64,000 bases of DNA from Streptococcus zalophi (GTDB lineage: Bacteria > Bacillota > Bacilli > Lactobacillales > Streptococcaceae). The position numbers were made by a program, and so were the translations under genes. The stretch covers positions 1 through 64,000 of the forward strand of contig NZ_JAENBP010000001.1 in assembly GCF_016481285.1 (NCBI RefSeq). The letters run 5' to 3'. Under the pieces are notes generated by a model. It saw only the letters and a list, made by a program, of their open reading frames with translations, ran no database searches and had not been told where the DNA came from. Below, piece by piece: positions 1 through 10,283 of this stretch (its first letter is position 1; every line of letters begins with the position of its first letter).

Positions 1-3000
1 AAACCACTTTTTCAACGACTTTACCATCATCAATTGGCATGATAACAAGTGTGTCTTTAAGCGGGCTAATAGCTTCACCTTTAGCATCAACAAGTGAGAT
101 GTCAAAGAGATCATAGTCTTGATCTTTTAGCACATTTGGTGTGTTTGGATCTTGAGTTTCTTTATGGTCAACACTGATACCAGAAATATGAGCTATTTCA
201 CCGACTTCTAGTTGAACCAAAACACCTGACGCATCATCTTTTAATTCACGTTTTTCTGTTGAGAAGGCTAGTTCTGGTATGTCATTAACAACACTTGAGC
301 CATTTGTAAAGGTAATAGATGGTTTGTCTTCATTAACAGTACCACTGCCATTTGTAAATTCAATAGATGGTTTATCTTCTGTAGTTGGAGCACTATCTGG
401 AATGTTGTTTATAGCTTCTATATAAGTATAGACGACAACAATATTTTGATCAGCTATTGTACCTGTAACATTATTGGAAACAGATTCACGGAAGTATCTC
501 TTACCACCATGTTCGATAAATTGTTCAGGTGCTTGACTAGTAATATCATAGTTAGAACCAGTTGTTAAATTATTTAGAACAGTTGTTTCTGAAAGCACTG
601 TACCATCTTTTAAAACTGATTTAAGTGATACTTGATAGTACTTCACTTCAGGTTCTCTTGAAGCTATACGTGCAATAGCTGGGTTACTATCACCATGAGA
701 ATAATGTGCAATTGCCTTAATATTTAATACTTGTTCACGGTTAAGATCTGTTGGTAGTGCAATATTCCAATAGGTATCAGAAACTTTTTCTACAACATTT
801 CCTAATGAGTCTTGTAAATTCAAATCAGCTGTTTTTGTTAAAACAATTGGATCAGTGATATTATCAATGATAAGTTTAATACTTTGCCAATCACCTGGTT
901 CCATGACAAGCAAGACATGATCTTCATCCTCAGCAACATCAATAAGGTTTGGTGAAAGAATTGGTGATGCTTGAGGTTTTAGAATCTCAAAAGAATCAAG
1001 ACTAATTTTCTTATTCGCCATTGTGGCATTAGGATTCACTCGAATAGTGATGGTATGAGACCCATTGTCTAGACCTGTGTATTCACCGATTAAAGCTCGT
1101 TTTTCAGGATTTCCCGCTTGTTTAAAGAAAACAAGAGAATCCATCTGATTACCATCAATAGTGACAAGAGCTTCCCCTAAGTTGGTTGCTTTATTACCAA
1201 ATACTCTAATACCTGTTCCTTCAAATGTTAACGTCAACGTTGCATTTTCAGCAGGGATAGCCACATTTTGTGTGATATCAGCAATTTTTTCAGTCGCTTT
1301 GTAGAGTTGAGGATCCGATGAGTTACTAAATGCTGATCCATATTGAATTCGTGGATCACGATCATCTAAGCGCTCTGGTGCATTTGGAGCACCCGAAATA
1401 ATTCTAAAGGAGTCAAGAGATATTTTGTCACGCGCACCTGTTCTTGAAGCAGCATTATTATTTACTATTATTTCTAAAGTATGATAGCCATCTTCTAGGT
1501 CGTTAAATTGAGCGATTAAAATACCACTTTCTTTAGCACCAACTTTATGGAAATCAATCATACCACGATCAATGCCATCAATTTTAACGGTAGCAGTTGA
1601 AAGATCTGGACTCTTAATACCATATATTTCAATACCTTTACCTACAAAGTTGACTTTAGCAGTATAATCATCTTTTGTAAGGGTTGTATTGCCTGTAATA
1701 TCGGCATATTTTTCTGTGCCACCATAAAGTTGAGCATCACTCCAATTACCAAAAGCTGAACCATATTCAATAGCTGGATCACGATCATCCATAAATTCTT
1801 GAAGTGCTGAGACAGTAACATCTAATGAATTTACACTTAGCTTATTATTTTTAACAGCAACAACATTGTAAATATAATTATGATTAGCTTGAAGAGTGTT
1901 GTCATTAAAATGATTTTCAAATGATCTAAAGTTTTCAACTTTTTGTGTCTCAACATTTAGACGATTGACAAAGTAATAGTCAGCACCTTCATATGGAGCA
2001 TAGTTAATCAAGGCTTTATTGTATCCAATTCTTTTAGCTGTTACATTATTAACACGTCTAGCAATATCATAAGCATTAACATTTTCAGTGCTTGCACTAG
2101 GAAGAATGCCTGAGATATCAACATCAATTTTATTCACATTGATAATTGCTGTAGGAATGGTTTTCTTCAATGATTTGCCCCAATCCTCAGAAGCAATACT
2201 ATAAATTAATGATGTTGGACTGTCCTGAGAGACAAAATAAGCAGTACGATTATCTTCTAAAAGAAGATTTTCAGGTCTCAAAGCCCAGATGCTCTTATCA
2301 AAGTTGAGACGGAAATGGTAATCATCTAACTTCTCAATAGATTGAACTTGAACAATAGGCTCAGTTTGTGCCAACGCATATTCCATATTAAAGGATTTAA
2401 AATGTAAACTGTAAGCATTATACCCTGGTTCACTGTGCTCAAACAAAATACCATAGCTATTTTCACCCATTTTAGTAAGGGAATTATAGGCATAGTCTCC
2501 TTTTTGTAAAATTTTATGGTTTACCCAGTTCAATTCACCATTAGGTAACACTTCTGCCACTCTAAGATAGCCGTTTGCTCTTGCTGGACCGTTGGCATTT
2601 GAAAGAATAATATATTCTTTATCATTATGATGAGTATGAACAGCTGAGAGTTGCACATACACATCAACCACTTCTGGTATTGCTTTTAAATCATGCCAAG
2701 TTTGTCCACTGTCAGTACTTGTCGCCACCTTAACACGTCCAGAAGGATTACGCATAAATAACTTCAAAGCACCACTATCTAGTTCAACAACTGTTGATTC
2801 TGTTAATTGCTCAGCAGATTGACTCATTGTTAAAGAGTGAATGGTAGTCCCATTTGATAAGGTTCTATCATCATTTGGTGAACCACCCATCTGCCAAGTT
2901 TCACCATGATCATCAGAATAAATGACGCGAGAAGATTGTGAGGTTAAATGATTAGGTGCTGCATAATTGGTTGAGTAGGTTGGAACAATGATACGTCCTT

Positions 3001-4834
3001 TATGATCTCCATGTTTTAAAACAATACCAGCACCAGGACCCACTCCGTGGAATTTCATTTGATCATTGGTTACCATTGGAGTAATATCTTTTGGATTTGA
3101 CCAAGTCAAACCATCGTCTTCACTGTACTGCATCCACAAATAACTTGCTTTAGCTGCTCTAAATGGACTCGTTTTATTGGTCGTAAAGAAGATATTACCT
3201 ATTAATTCGTTATTTTGGTAAATATCACCTATTGATGCTTTGGCAGCTTGATCAGATTCTAATTTTACACTGTATTGTGTCTCTACATTAGTTGGTGAAT
3301 AGACTTTTCCATTTTCACGAATAGTGTAAATTCCTGATTCACCTTGATTATCAGTACGATATAAGGCACGATAACTCTTTCCTTCAACTGTGACATAAGG
3401 GGCTTCATAACTTGCTTTATTTGCTGGTAAACTATGAATAGCTTGACCTTCTAAAAACATATCATAAATTAAGATGATACGATCATTAAAAGGATCTTGC
3501 ACTAAAACGGAATCAATGGTTACTGGTGATTGTTGACTACGGTTAGCTGCTCTAGGATTGTCCCTGATATTAATAGCATCAATGCGATTACTCCAAGTAG
3601 CTCCTTGATCAGTACTTCTTCTAATAGTAATTCCAATATTACCCCAGTCGCTGTGATGAGTTTCTCTTGCATCAGCTGCTGAAATTAAAGTACCGTTTTT
3701 GGTTGTTAACAATGCAGGAATACGATAGCTAAAAATGCCATCAGCTGCTCTTTGACCATTTTTACCACTTTCAAATACGGTGACATCTTCAGAGACTTTC
3801 ATTTCATCAGTTAATCGTTCAGGATAAACGTCACGTTTAAAAATAGCAGATCTTTTGGCAACTTCTTCAGCCGTTAGGGCTCTATTAAAAATTGTTAAAT
3901 TTTTAAGATCAAAAGGTGCTCCCCATTTCAAATCATTTAAACGAGGTGTTGCCCCAACCTGTAAACGATTCACACCAATTAAATCTTTAATAAATTTTGC
4001 AGAATGTTGATCAGAATAAGCTAACTCACCATTAACATAAACTGTTAATTTAGCAGTTGCATCACTTGCTGAATTAATAGTCATTGCAACTGAGTTCCAC
4101 TCTCCGGCAATCAATTTTTGATTATTGGCAGTTGGTCTACCATAAAATTGAGTATTGCCATTTCTACCTTCTACACCAATAACACCCGCATTGGAATATA
4201 GTGTAAGATAATTATTAACATAATTGGTACTTGACGCAGAAAAAAGACTCTTAAATCCTGAATTAGAATCTAATTTCAATTCCATATAAACAGTTGCATC
4301 ATTTAACGCCTTAACAGTATCAAGATGTTCATCTAAGTCAATTCTATTATTATTACTGCTATCAACGCGTTGATTATCAACTGAAACAACCTTATTTTCT
4401 TCATACAAACGGCCAATACTATCCACTTCAAGTTCAACAATTGGACGTTCAGCAGTTGTTGTTTCATCATTTTCTGAATTGGATTCAGTAGCTACTTCTT
4501 CATTTTCAGTAACACCTTCATTTTCAGAATTTGATCTGAAAGTGTTAGAATCTTCCTCAACAGCTAACGGTTGTTCAATTGTAGTTTCTGAATTTGTTTC
4601 TACATCATCAGATACTTGATCGGTTGCAATATGATTTGAATTGACAGAAGTCTCTTCAAGAATTACTTCTTCAATTACTGTTGAGTTTTCAGACGGAGCT
4701 TGTGTTTCATCTGCTAAAACTAGTTGACCACCAAACAAAACACAGCCAATCATCACAGATGCTGTTCCAACTGATAAACGTCTTATCGAGAAGCGATGAC
4801 GTTTATCAAATAATTCTTTAGATCTTTTTCCCAT
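1..4834 (-). CDS. Wall-anchored modular sialidase (GH33), 3' end outside window
   Basis: About 1611 codons are visible; the gene runs off the left edge, so the wall anchor is not seen. The N-terminus is a YSIRK-type signal peptide (RFSIRRLSVGTAS, residues 15-27). A Ser/Glu-rich stretch follows to about residue 130, then a laminin-G-like domain (about 150-330). The GH33 catalytic domain has the SYRIP motif near residue 370 and four Asp boxes (STDQGATW, SEDDGLTW, SDDHGETW, STDSGQTW) near 406, 570, 637 and 704. Two homologous domains of about 130 residues, both opening DDRDPxIxYGSAF, lie near 1015-1146 and 1155-1282 and look like carbohydrate-binding jelly-rolls. Two 16-residue repeats and a conserved C-terminal module follow. 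The ATG at 4834 has an AAGGGG ribosome-binding site. The family releases terminal sialic acid from host glycans; NanA/NanB-type assignment is by motif only. Transcription looks monocistronic and glucose-repressed. Confidence 0.93.
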   Translation of the reverse strand, partial: MGKRSKELFDKRHRFSIRRLSVGTASVMIGCVLFGGQLVLADETQAPSENSTVIEEVILEETSVNSNHIATDQVSDDVETNSETTIEQPLAVEEDSNTFRSNSENEGVTENEEVATESNSENDETTTAERPIVELEVDSIGRLYEENKVVSVDNQRVDSSNNNRIDLDEHLDTVKALNDATVYMELKLDSNSGFKSLFSASSTNYVNNYLTLYSNAGVIGVEGRNGNTQFYGRPTANNQKLIAGEWNSVAMTINSASDATAKLTVYVNGELAYSDQHSAKFIKDLIGVNRLQVGATPRLNDLKWGAPFDLKNLTIFNRALTAEEVAKRSAIFKRDVYPERLTDEMKVSEDVTVFESGKNGQRAADGIFSYRIPALLTTKNGTLISAADARETHHSDWGNIGITIRRSTDQGATWSNRIDAINIRDNPRAANRSQQSPVTIDSVLVQDPFNDRIILIYDMFLEGQAIHSLPANKASYEAPYVTVEGKSYRALYRTDNQGESGIYTIRENGKVYSPTNVETQYSVKLESDQAAKASIGDIYQNNELIGNIFFTTNKTSPFRAAKASYLWMQYSEDDGLTWSNPKDITPMVTNDQMKFHGVGPGAGIVLKHGDHKGRIIVPTYSTNYAAPNHLTSQSSRVIYSDDHGETWQMGGSPNDDRTLSNGTTIHSLTMSQSAEQLTESTVVELDSGALKLFMRNPSGRVKVATSTDSGQTWHDLKAIPEVVDVYVQLSAVHTHHNDKEYIILSNANGPARANGYLRVAEVLPNGELNWVNHKILQKGDYAYNSLTKMGENSYGILFEHSEPGYNAYSLHFKSFNMEYALAQTEPIVQVQSIEKLDDYHFRLNFDKSIWALRPENLLLEDNRTAYFVSQDSPTSLIYSIASEDWGKSLKKTIPTAIINVNKIDVDISGILPSASTENVNAYDIARRVNNVTAKRIGYNKALINYAPYEGADYYFVNRLNVETQKVENFRSFENHFNDNTLQANHNYIYNVVAVKNNKLSVNSLDVTVSALQEFMDDRDPAIEYGSAFGNWSDAQLYGGTEKYADITGNTTLTKDDYTAKVNFVGKGIEIYGIKSPDLSTATVKIDGIDRGMIDFHKVGAKESGILIAQFNDLEDGYHTLEIIVNNNAASRTGARDKISLDSFRIISGAPNAPERLDDRDPRIQYGSAFSNSSDPQLYKATEKIADITQNVAIPAENATLTLTFEGTGIRVFGNKATNLGEALVTIDGNQMDSLVFFKQAGNPEKRALIGEYTGLDNGSHTITIRVNPNATMANKKISLDSFEILKPQASPILSPNLIDVAEDEDHVLLVMEPGDWQSIKLIIDNITDPIVLTKTADLNLQDSLGNVVEKVSDTYWNIALPTDLNREQVLNIKAIAHYSHGDSNPAIARIASREPEVKYYQVSLKSVLKDGTVLSETTVLNNLTTGSNYDITSQAPEQFIEHGGKRYFRESVSNNVTGTIADQNIVVVYTYIEAINNIPDSAPTTEDKPSIEFTNGSGTVNEDKPSITFTNGSSVVNDIPELAFSTEKRELKDDASGVLVQLEVGEIAHISGISVDHKETQDPNTPNVLKDQDYDLFDISLVDAKGEAISPLKDTLVIMPIDDGKVVEKVV
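282..377 (-). repeat. Two 48-bp tandem repeats in the sialidase gene
   Basis: Two adjacent 48-bp units (282-329 and 330-377) encode EDKPSIEFTNGSGTVN and EDKPSITFTNGSSVVN. They form a short linker just before the conserved C-terminal module. Confidence 0.8.
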
Positions 4835-4871
4835 TAAATTACCCCTTTATTTTTTTAAGCTAACACAATAT

Positions 4872-4887
4872 ATGTTAACGTTTTCAA
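4872..4887 (-). promoter_or_regulatory. Consensus cre (CcpA) operator
   Basis: Read on the minus strand, TTGAAAACGTTAACAT matches the cre consensus WTGNAARCGNWWWCAW at all positions. It begins 4 bp past the -10 box, over the expected transcription start of the sialidase gene, where bound CcpA would block initiation. Confidence 0.85.
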
Positions 4888-4891
4888 TTCC

Positions 4892-4921
4892 ATTATATCC
4901 TTTTTAAATGAGAGATGTCAA
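4892..4921 (-). promoter_or_regulatory. Sialidase promoter
   Basis: A -35 TTGACA (4916-4921) and a -10 TATAAT (4892-4897), both perfect, are separated by 18 bp and lie about 60 bp upstream of the start codon. Confidence 0.8.
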
Positions 4922-4934
4922 TATAATAATATAT

Positions 4935-4986
4935 TAAAAACCACTTTCCACAGTTATTCACTAAAAAGTGATACTGTAAAAAGTGG
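4935..4986 (-). terminator. murF terminator
   Basis: The interrupted hairpin 4941-4986 (CCACTTT, ACAGT and TCACT pairing in nested order with AGTGA, ACTGT and AAAGTGG) is followed on the minus strand by TTTTTAAT. It lies 37 bp after the murF stop. Confidence 0.75.
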
Positions 4987-5022
4987 CTAACATTCAATTA
5001 ATGAACTCAATTACTTCTATTT

Positions 5023-6378
5023 TTATATTCTATCAACAACTTTTTCTAAATTCATTGAATTACTACCCTTAAACAAGATTTGATCTTGAGGTTCTATGAT
5101 GTCTTGAAGACGTTTAATAAGTTGAGATATGTCATCAACAGTATTATCTTTCTTAAAAAAAGCTAATTTTTCTGTTGAGAATTTTTCTTTAGCCAATTGG
5201 TAAAGAGGATAAATGTCTTCACCGTAAAAATAAACAACATCAATCTGATCTGGATTAAGGCTTGTAATGATTGCTTCATGCATTTTTTTTGAAGCCTCAC
5301 CAAGTTCTTTCATGTCCGCTAAAACGGCTATTTTTTTTCCATTTTTTTGGTTGGGAAGGCTAGAAAAAGTTTCTAGAATAAGATGCATGGCCGTTGGATT
5401 AGCATTGTAGATATCACTTAATATATCTGCACCATTTTTAGCTTTCTTCCATTGTGTTCGATTTTTTGTGAGAACAAGATTTTTTAAGGATGATTTAATA
5501 TTTTCTTGTAAGACACCAAGTCTCTTAGCAACATAGGCTGCTATCATGGCATTTGTTGCATTATATTTACCAGTGACAGGAAGGTAAATGTCTCCGTCAA
5601 TAAAATCAAGACTAAAGGTCAAATAATCCTTATATTCTTTCAAGTGATGAACTGTCAATGGTGTTTCTTCGCCAAAGAAAATGATTTCTTGGTTATTTGG
5701 TATAAAAGGTTTAATGAGTGGATCATTTGGCACAATTAAAAGACCATTGTCTTTCATCCCATCAACAATTTGAAGTTTCCCTTCAGCAATTTTATCTCGA
5801 CTTCCAAAAAAGGCAAGATGAGCTTCTCCGATAAGAGTGACAACACTAATATCAGGTTTTGCAATTTGAGAGAGAAGGTGGATATCTCCAAGATGATCTT
5901 GACCCATTTCAAGCACTAATTTTTCAGTGGTGTCAGGCATATGTAAAATCGTATAAGGAAGACCAATCTCATTATTATAATTCCCTTGTGTTTTATAGGT
6001 TTTATAAGTACTTTCAAGTACAGTTGCAATCATATCTTTGGTGGTTGTTTTACCATTTGATCCTGTGACGGCAATAACTGACACAGTCATTTTTTCCAAA
6101 TAGTATTTTGCCAATTCTTGAAAAGCAAGAAGCGTATCAGACACTAGTATATGAGGATAATCGACTTCTTTTTCACTAAATGTTGCAAGGGCACCATTTT
6201 GAAAAGCAATTGGTATAAAGTCATGTCCATCACGATTACCTTTTAGAGGTAAAAAGAGGTCCCCTTCTTTGATAAGACGACTATCAAATTCGATGTTATT
6301 GATTAAGCTATCTTTCAATTGACTAATATCATTTTTTGCACCTACTACTTGTGCGATTTCATGTATTTTTAATTTCAT
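5023..6378 (-). CDS. murF: UDP-MurNAc-tripeptide--D-Ala-D-Ala ligase
   Basis: This is the last cytoplasmic peptidoglycan precursor ligase, adding D-Ala-D-Ala to UDP-MurNAc-tripeptide with ATP. It has 451 residues, the usual length. The Mur-ligase P-loop TGSNGKTTTKD is near residues 105-115. The central-domain motif LVLEMGQDHLGDI and the late SDIYNANPTAM segment (substrate and ATP side) are both typical of MurF. It starts at ATG 6378 with a TAGGAG ribosome-binding site. It lies downstream of ddl, whose product it uses, with a hairpin in the 51-bp gap that may lower read-through. It closes the pbp2b-recR-ddl-murF run. Confidence 0.97.
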   Translation of the reverse strand: MKLKIHEIAQVVGAKNDISQLKDSLINNIEFDSRLIKEGDLFLPLKGNRDGHDFIPIAFQNGALATFSEKEVDYPHILVSDTLLAFQELAKYYLEKMTVSVIAVTGSNGKTTTKDMIATVLESTYKTYKTQGNYNNEIGLPYTILHMPDTTEKLVLEMGQDHLGDIHLLSQIAKPDISVVTLIGEAHLAFFGSRDKIAEGKLQIVDGMKDNGLLIVPNDPLIKPFIPNNQEIIFFGEETPLTVHHLKEYKDYLTFSLDFIDGDIYLPVTGKYNATNAMIAAYVAKRLGVLQENIKSSLKNLVLTKNRTQWKKAKNGADILSDIYNANPTAMHLILETFSSLPNQKNGKKIAVLADMKELGEASKKMHEAIITSLNPDQIDVVYFYGEDIYPLYQLAKEKFSTEKLAFFKKDNTVDDISQLIKRLQDIIEPQDQILFKGSNSMNLEKVVDRI

Positions 6379-6392
6379 GTATTTCTCCTATT

Positions 6393-6416
6393 AAAAAAGA
6401 GCTAATTAGCTCTTTT
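6393..6416 (-). terminator. Hairpin between ddl and murF
   Basis: A perfect 22-bp palindrome (AAAAGAGCTAATTAGCTCTTTT, 6395-6416) has a T-run on the minus strand. It is probably a partial terminator between two co-directional genes. Confidence 0.65.
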
Positions 6417-6429
6417 ATTATAGCATATT

Positions 6430-7476
6430 TTAAATCAGATGGTCTTCTCGTTTTTCAAACATCTCTTTAGCAAGCAAAACAAGTTCTTTGATCAAATCAC
6501 TATAGCTAAGTCCCATATTTTGCCACAAAAGAGGATACATTGACCACTGGGTAAACCCTGGCATGGTATTTAATTCATTAAGATAGATGTGACCATCATT
6601 TGTTAAAAAGAAATCACAGCGTGAGAGTCCACAGCCACCAATAGCACGAAAGGCTGTTTCAGCATAGGAACGCATTTTTGTGATACTAGCATCATCTAAT
6701 TTAGCAGGAATTGCCATCGTAATTTTATTATCAATGTATTTGGCATCATAATCATAAAAAGCAACATCTTTTACCACTTCACCAGGGAGGGTTGATTTAA
6801 CAGCTCTGTTTCCTAGAAGACCAATTTCAATTTCTCTAGCAACAACACCTTGTTCTACTAAAACACGACTGTCGTATTTAAAGGCTAAGAAAAGAGCTTG
6901 TCTTAGTTCTTCATGATTTTCTGCTTTTGAAATTCCCACACTTGAACCCATATTGGCTGGTTTGACAAAGACTGGATAGTTCAATTCTGTTTCAATCTGA
7001 TGAATTTTATCATCAATCACTTCACCTTCCATGACTGGTACAAAATCAACTTGAGGAATATTAGCTGCTTTTAAGACATATTTGGTCGTAATTTTATCCA
7101 TAGCAACACTAGAAGAAAGAACATTTGTTCCAACATAAGGCATTTTTAAAACTTCTAAAAAGCCTTGAATTGAACCATCTTCTCCCATAGGACCATGTAG
7201 GACAGGAAAAACAACCGCATTTTCTTCATATATATCACTTGGTTTGATTTTTTGATTAAGAAGAACACTGTCATTTGTCATCAGTTTTTCTTTATCACTT
7301 GGTTTTTCATCAAATTCTTGTGTTTTGATAAAGTCACCGTCTTTAGTGATAAAAAATGTTTTCACGAAGAATTGATTATAGTCAATTGCTCGCATGATGC
7401 TTTCTGCTGACAATACTGAAACTTCTCTTTCAGCTGAACGACCACCATATAATAATAGTAATGTTTCTTTTTTCAT
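6430..7476 (-). CDS. ddl: D-alanine--D-alanine ligase
   Basis: It joins two D-Ala with ATP to give the dipeptide used by MurF. It has 348 residues, as expected. The N-terminal [17 protein letters not shown] motif binds the first D-Ala. The ATP-grasp core includes [15 protein letters not shown] (about 170-184) and the metal-binding end [13 protein letters not shown]-like stretch ([13 protein letters not shown] here, about 297-309). The start at ATG 7476 is 10 bp after the recR stop, so the two genes are cotranscribed. The position corresponding to the F/Y vancomycin determinant cannot be judged without an alignment. Confidence 0.97.
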   Translation of the reverse strand: MKKETLLLLYGGRSAEREVSVLSAESIMRAIDYNQFFVKTFFITKDGDFIKTQEFDEKPSDKEKLMTNDSVLLNQKIKPSDIYEENAVVFPVLHGPMGEDGSIQGFLEVLKMPYVGTNVLSSSVAMDKITTKYVLKAANIPQVDFVPVMEGEVIDDKIHQIETELNYPVFVKPANMGSSVGISKAENHEELRQALFLAFKYDSRVLVEQGVVAREIEIGLLGNRAVKSTLPGEVVKDVAFYDYDAKYIDNKITMAIPAKLDDASITKMRSYAETAFRAIGGCGLSRCDFFLTNDGHIYLNELNTMPGFTQWSMYPLLWQNMGLSYSDLIKELVLLAKEMFEKREDHLI

Positions 7477-7486
7477 GAGTCACCTT

Positions 7487-8083
7487 CTATATTTCTGTTC
7501 GATTTTCAATAGCACTTAAAAGCGTTACTTCATCTGCATACTCAATATCACTACCAACTGCTAGACCACGGGCCAAACGTGTTACCTTAATGCCAGCTGG
7601 TTTTAACACACGAGATAAATACATAGCTGTTGCTTCACCATCTGCAGTAGCATTGGTGGCGATAATAACTTCGCCAACCTGACTATCCATAAGACGAGTA
7701 ATCAATCTTTTAAGATTGATGTCATCAGGACCAATGCCATTCATAGGGGAGATAAGGCCATGTAAGACATGATAAAGGCCATGATACTCTTGAATTTTTT
7801 CCATTGAAGAAATGTCTTTACTTTCTTCGACAACAAGAATAATACTTTGATCTCTGGTTTTGTCTTGACAAATCTCACAAATTTCGCCATCAGTTAAATT
7901 GCCGCATATAGAACAATAAGTTAATTCTCTTTTGGCAGCTAATAAGTTTTTGGCAAAATCATTAACATCTTCATCTGCCATTGAAATAGTATAAAAGGCT
8001 AAACGAGTTGCCGTTTTAATACCAATTCCTGGTAATTTTGTGAAACTATCTATCAACTTAGCGATAGGTGTTGGATAGAGCAC
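7487..8083 (-). CDS. recR: Recombination protein RecR
   Basis: This is a DNA-binding ring protein of RecF-pathway repair. It contains the helix-hairpin-helix [13 protein letters not shown] near residues 18-30, a four-Cys zinc finger (CSIC...CEIC, about 55-69) and a Toprim domain from about 78. I place the start at GTG 8083, giving [10 protein letters not shown] and 198 residues, which is the family length. An in-frame ATG at 8092 is directly abutted by the AAAGGA ribosome-binding site and so is too close to it, whereas the GTG sits 8 bp downstream. It lies 14 bp after pbp2b and 10 bp before ddl. Confidence 0.95.
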   Translation of the reverse strand: MLYPTPIAKLIDSFTKLPGIGIKTATRLAFYTISMADEDVNDFAKNLLAAKRELTYCSICGNLTDGEICEICQDKTRDQSIILVVEESKDISSMEKIQEYHGLYHVLHGLISPMNGIGPDDINLKRLITRLMDSQVGEVIIATNATADGEATAMYLSRVLKPAGIKVTRLARGLAVGSDIEYADEVTLLSAIENRTEI

Positions 8084-8097
8084 ACTAACCATCCTTT

Positions 8098-10176
8098 CTA
8101 GTTCATGGGATTCATTGAATGATAAAGATTAACAATATCTCGGGTAATATCATGACTAACAGTTCCAGTTAAGTCCGATTCGTGGGGTAAAACAACTGCC
8201 ACAGCAATTTTTGGATTATCACTAGGAGCATAGGCAACAACATTTAAGTTTGATGTATAAACAAGTTTGCCATCTTTATCTTTCACATAACTTTCTGCAG
8301 TTCCCGTTTTTGCTGAGATGCTAACATTAGCTCCTTGACCAATTTTACGACCTGTTGAAAGCTGAGAATCACTATTAACCACTTGGAAAAAGCCATCTTG
8401 AATAATCGCCATTTCCTCAGGTGAGATAGCAACTGTATTTAAAGATTTTGGTTGAATACTTTCAATTAATTCACCTAATTCCCCATTGCTTTCTTGCTGG
8501 TAAATACCCTCAACAAGATGAGGTGCAAGACGATTACCACCATTTGCAACTGTTGCTGCATATTGAGCTAATTGCATAGTGGTATAGTTATCAAACTGGC
8601 CAAAACTTTCTGTTAAGTAATTGGCAACATCAAATTCTTCAGGAATAAAACCAGAAGACTCTCCCGGTAAATCAATACCTGTACTAACACCCAATCCGTA
8701 TTGAGCAAACGACTCACGTAATTTAATCATAGCTTCTTTGGTATTATCAGTTGTTAGAACCATTCCTGGTACATATTCTTGACCTAAGATTTTAAGAGCC
8801 ACTTGCACCATATAGGTATTTGAGGAATACTCTAACGCCTGGCTAGCCGTGATTGGCAGAGGATTAGTAGTAAACCATGATTTTATAGGAACTGAATTAG
8901 CTAATTGAATGGCTTGATCAAAAAGAGTCTGATTCCCTGCAATAACTTGATGCTCAAAGCCTGCTGAAATAGTTGCCCCTTTTACGACTGAACCTGGAGT
9001 AAAAACTTCGGTAATGGTCCCCAAAGCATTTTTTTGTAAACTCCCTGTTTTGATATCGTGCTGATAACCAGCCATCGATAAAATAGCACCTGTATCAACA
9101 TCTAAAACGACCGCATAAATACCTTCAGAATTTTGGGTGTTTTGAAGAGCTAGTTCAGAATCAAAATACCGTTTTAAGATATCTTCAACACCTTCTTGAA
9201 ATTTTAAATCAACAGTTAATTTAAGATTATTACCTTGTTGACCTTGTGTCTCAATATTATCACTAACCACTTGACCTTTTTTATTGACAACGATTTGTCT
9301 TGTGGTACGTTTACCTTGTAAATAATCTTCATAAGATTTTTCAAGATAGCTTGTCCCAACGCGGTCATTTAAGGAGTAACCTTTTTTAAGATAGTCATCT
9401 AACTCTTCAGCAGGTAAACCTGTTTTTTCAGTAGAAATGGTACCAATAACATCAGCTAGCGAATTATCAGAAACCATCCTATCCCAAGTTGATTGTATAG
9501 AAATACCTGGTAATTTTGATTGATTGCTAGCAACCATAGCTATTTCTTTAGGAGTGATAGCATCCGTTTTTAAGAAGGAAGTGTTAAAAGTTGGAGTGGC
9601 ATTCATTTGTGAAAAGAGAGAAACCACTTTTAATTCTTCATCTGAAAAAGTAATAAGATTTTCAGCTACAGCATCTACTGCATTTTTATAGATAACCGAT
9701 TCAGCTAATTTATTGCCAAATTCATCATATTTTTGATCGTCTGATAATGTCTCATAGATGTCTTGGTAGTTACTAGGTAGTGCTAGGTAGTAATCCTTTT
9801 TATCGCGTTCTGATACTGTAACATCAGATATTGTCACATAGTCAGATAATTTTTGTGCCGTTTCTCTAATTTCTTGTGCTGTTGAGGTGTAATTTCTTGT
9901 GTAGGCAACAACTTCATTGATATTATTTTTAGCAAGAGGAACACCATTAGCATCATAAATTTGTCCTCTTGGATTGGAGGTTGTTACTGTATAAGTCGTT
10001 AAAGCCGTGATTTTTGAAGTATAGAATTCCTTGTTAATCAACTGCATATCAGCCAAACGTAAAATCAAAATGATAAATAAAAAAACAATGATGAAAAAAA
10101 GTAGGTTAATGCGATTAGCAACTACTTTTCCTACTTTGACACGATTTTTTCTCGTTGGACGTTGATTATCTGCCAT
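8098..10176 (-). CDS. penA: Penicillin-binding protein 2B (class B transpeptidase)
   Basis: This is a septal/peripheral peptidoglycan transpeptidase and beta-lactam target. It has 692 residues with a short cytoplasmic tail and one membrane anchor ([20 protein letters not shown], about 24-43). A PBP dimerisation domain follows (about 60-320). The transpeptidase motifs are SVVK (active Ser near 396), SSN (near 448) and KTGT (near 623). It begins the pbp2b-recR-ddl-murF operon. Whether it carries resistance mosaics cannot be judged from one sequence. Confidence 0.95.
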   Translation of the reverse strand: MADNQRPTRKNRVKVGKVVANRINLLFFIIVFLFIILILRLADMQLINKEFYTSKITALTTYTVTTSNPRGQIYDANGVPLAKNNINEVVAYTRNYTSTAQEIRETAQKLSDYVTISDVTVSERDKKDYYLALPSNYQDIYETLSDDQKYDEFGNKLAESVIYKNAVDAVAENLITFSDEELKVVSLFSQMNATPTFNTSFLKTDAITPKEIAMVASNQSKLPGISIQSTWDRMVSDNSLADVIGTISTEKTGLPAEELDDYLKKGYSLNDRVGTSYLEKSYEDYLQGKRTTRQIVVNKKGQVVSDNIETQGQQGNNLKLTVDLKFQEGVEDILKRYFDSELALQNTQNSEGIYAVVLDVDTGAILSMAGYQHDIKTGSLQKNALGTITEVFTPGSVVKGATISAGFEHQVIAGNQTLFDQAIQLANSVPIKSWFTTNPLPITASQALEYSSNTYMVQVALKILGQEYVPGMVLTTDNTKEAMIKLRESFAQYGLGVSTGIDLPGESSGFIPEEFDVANYLTESFGQFDNYTTMQLAQYAATVANGGNRLAPHLVEGIYQQESNGELGELIESIQPKSLNTVAISPEEMAIIQDGFFQVVNSDSQLSTGRKIGQGANVSISAKTGTAESYVKDKDGKLVYTSNLNVVAYAPSDNPKIAVAVVLPHESDLTGTVSHDITRDIVNLYHSMNPMN

Positions 10177-10226
10177 ATCATACTCTACTTTCTAAAACTC
10201 TGACTCTTATTTTATCATAATTTAAT

Positions 10227-10256
10227 AAAAAAAACCTGCTCGTAACAGATTTTTCT
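10227..10256 (-). terminator. Terminator after the FNT-family gene
   Basis: Stem AAATCTG...CAGGTTT on the minus strand with a long T-run sits between the channel gene and pbp2b. Confidence 0.6.
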
Positions 10257-10283
10257 ATTTTAAAAAATTAACATTTCTTATTG

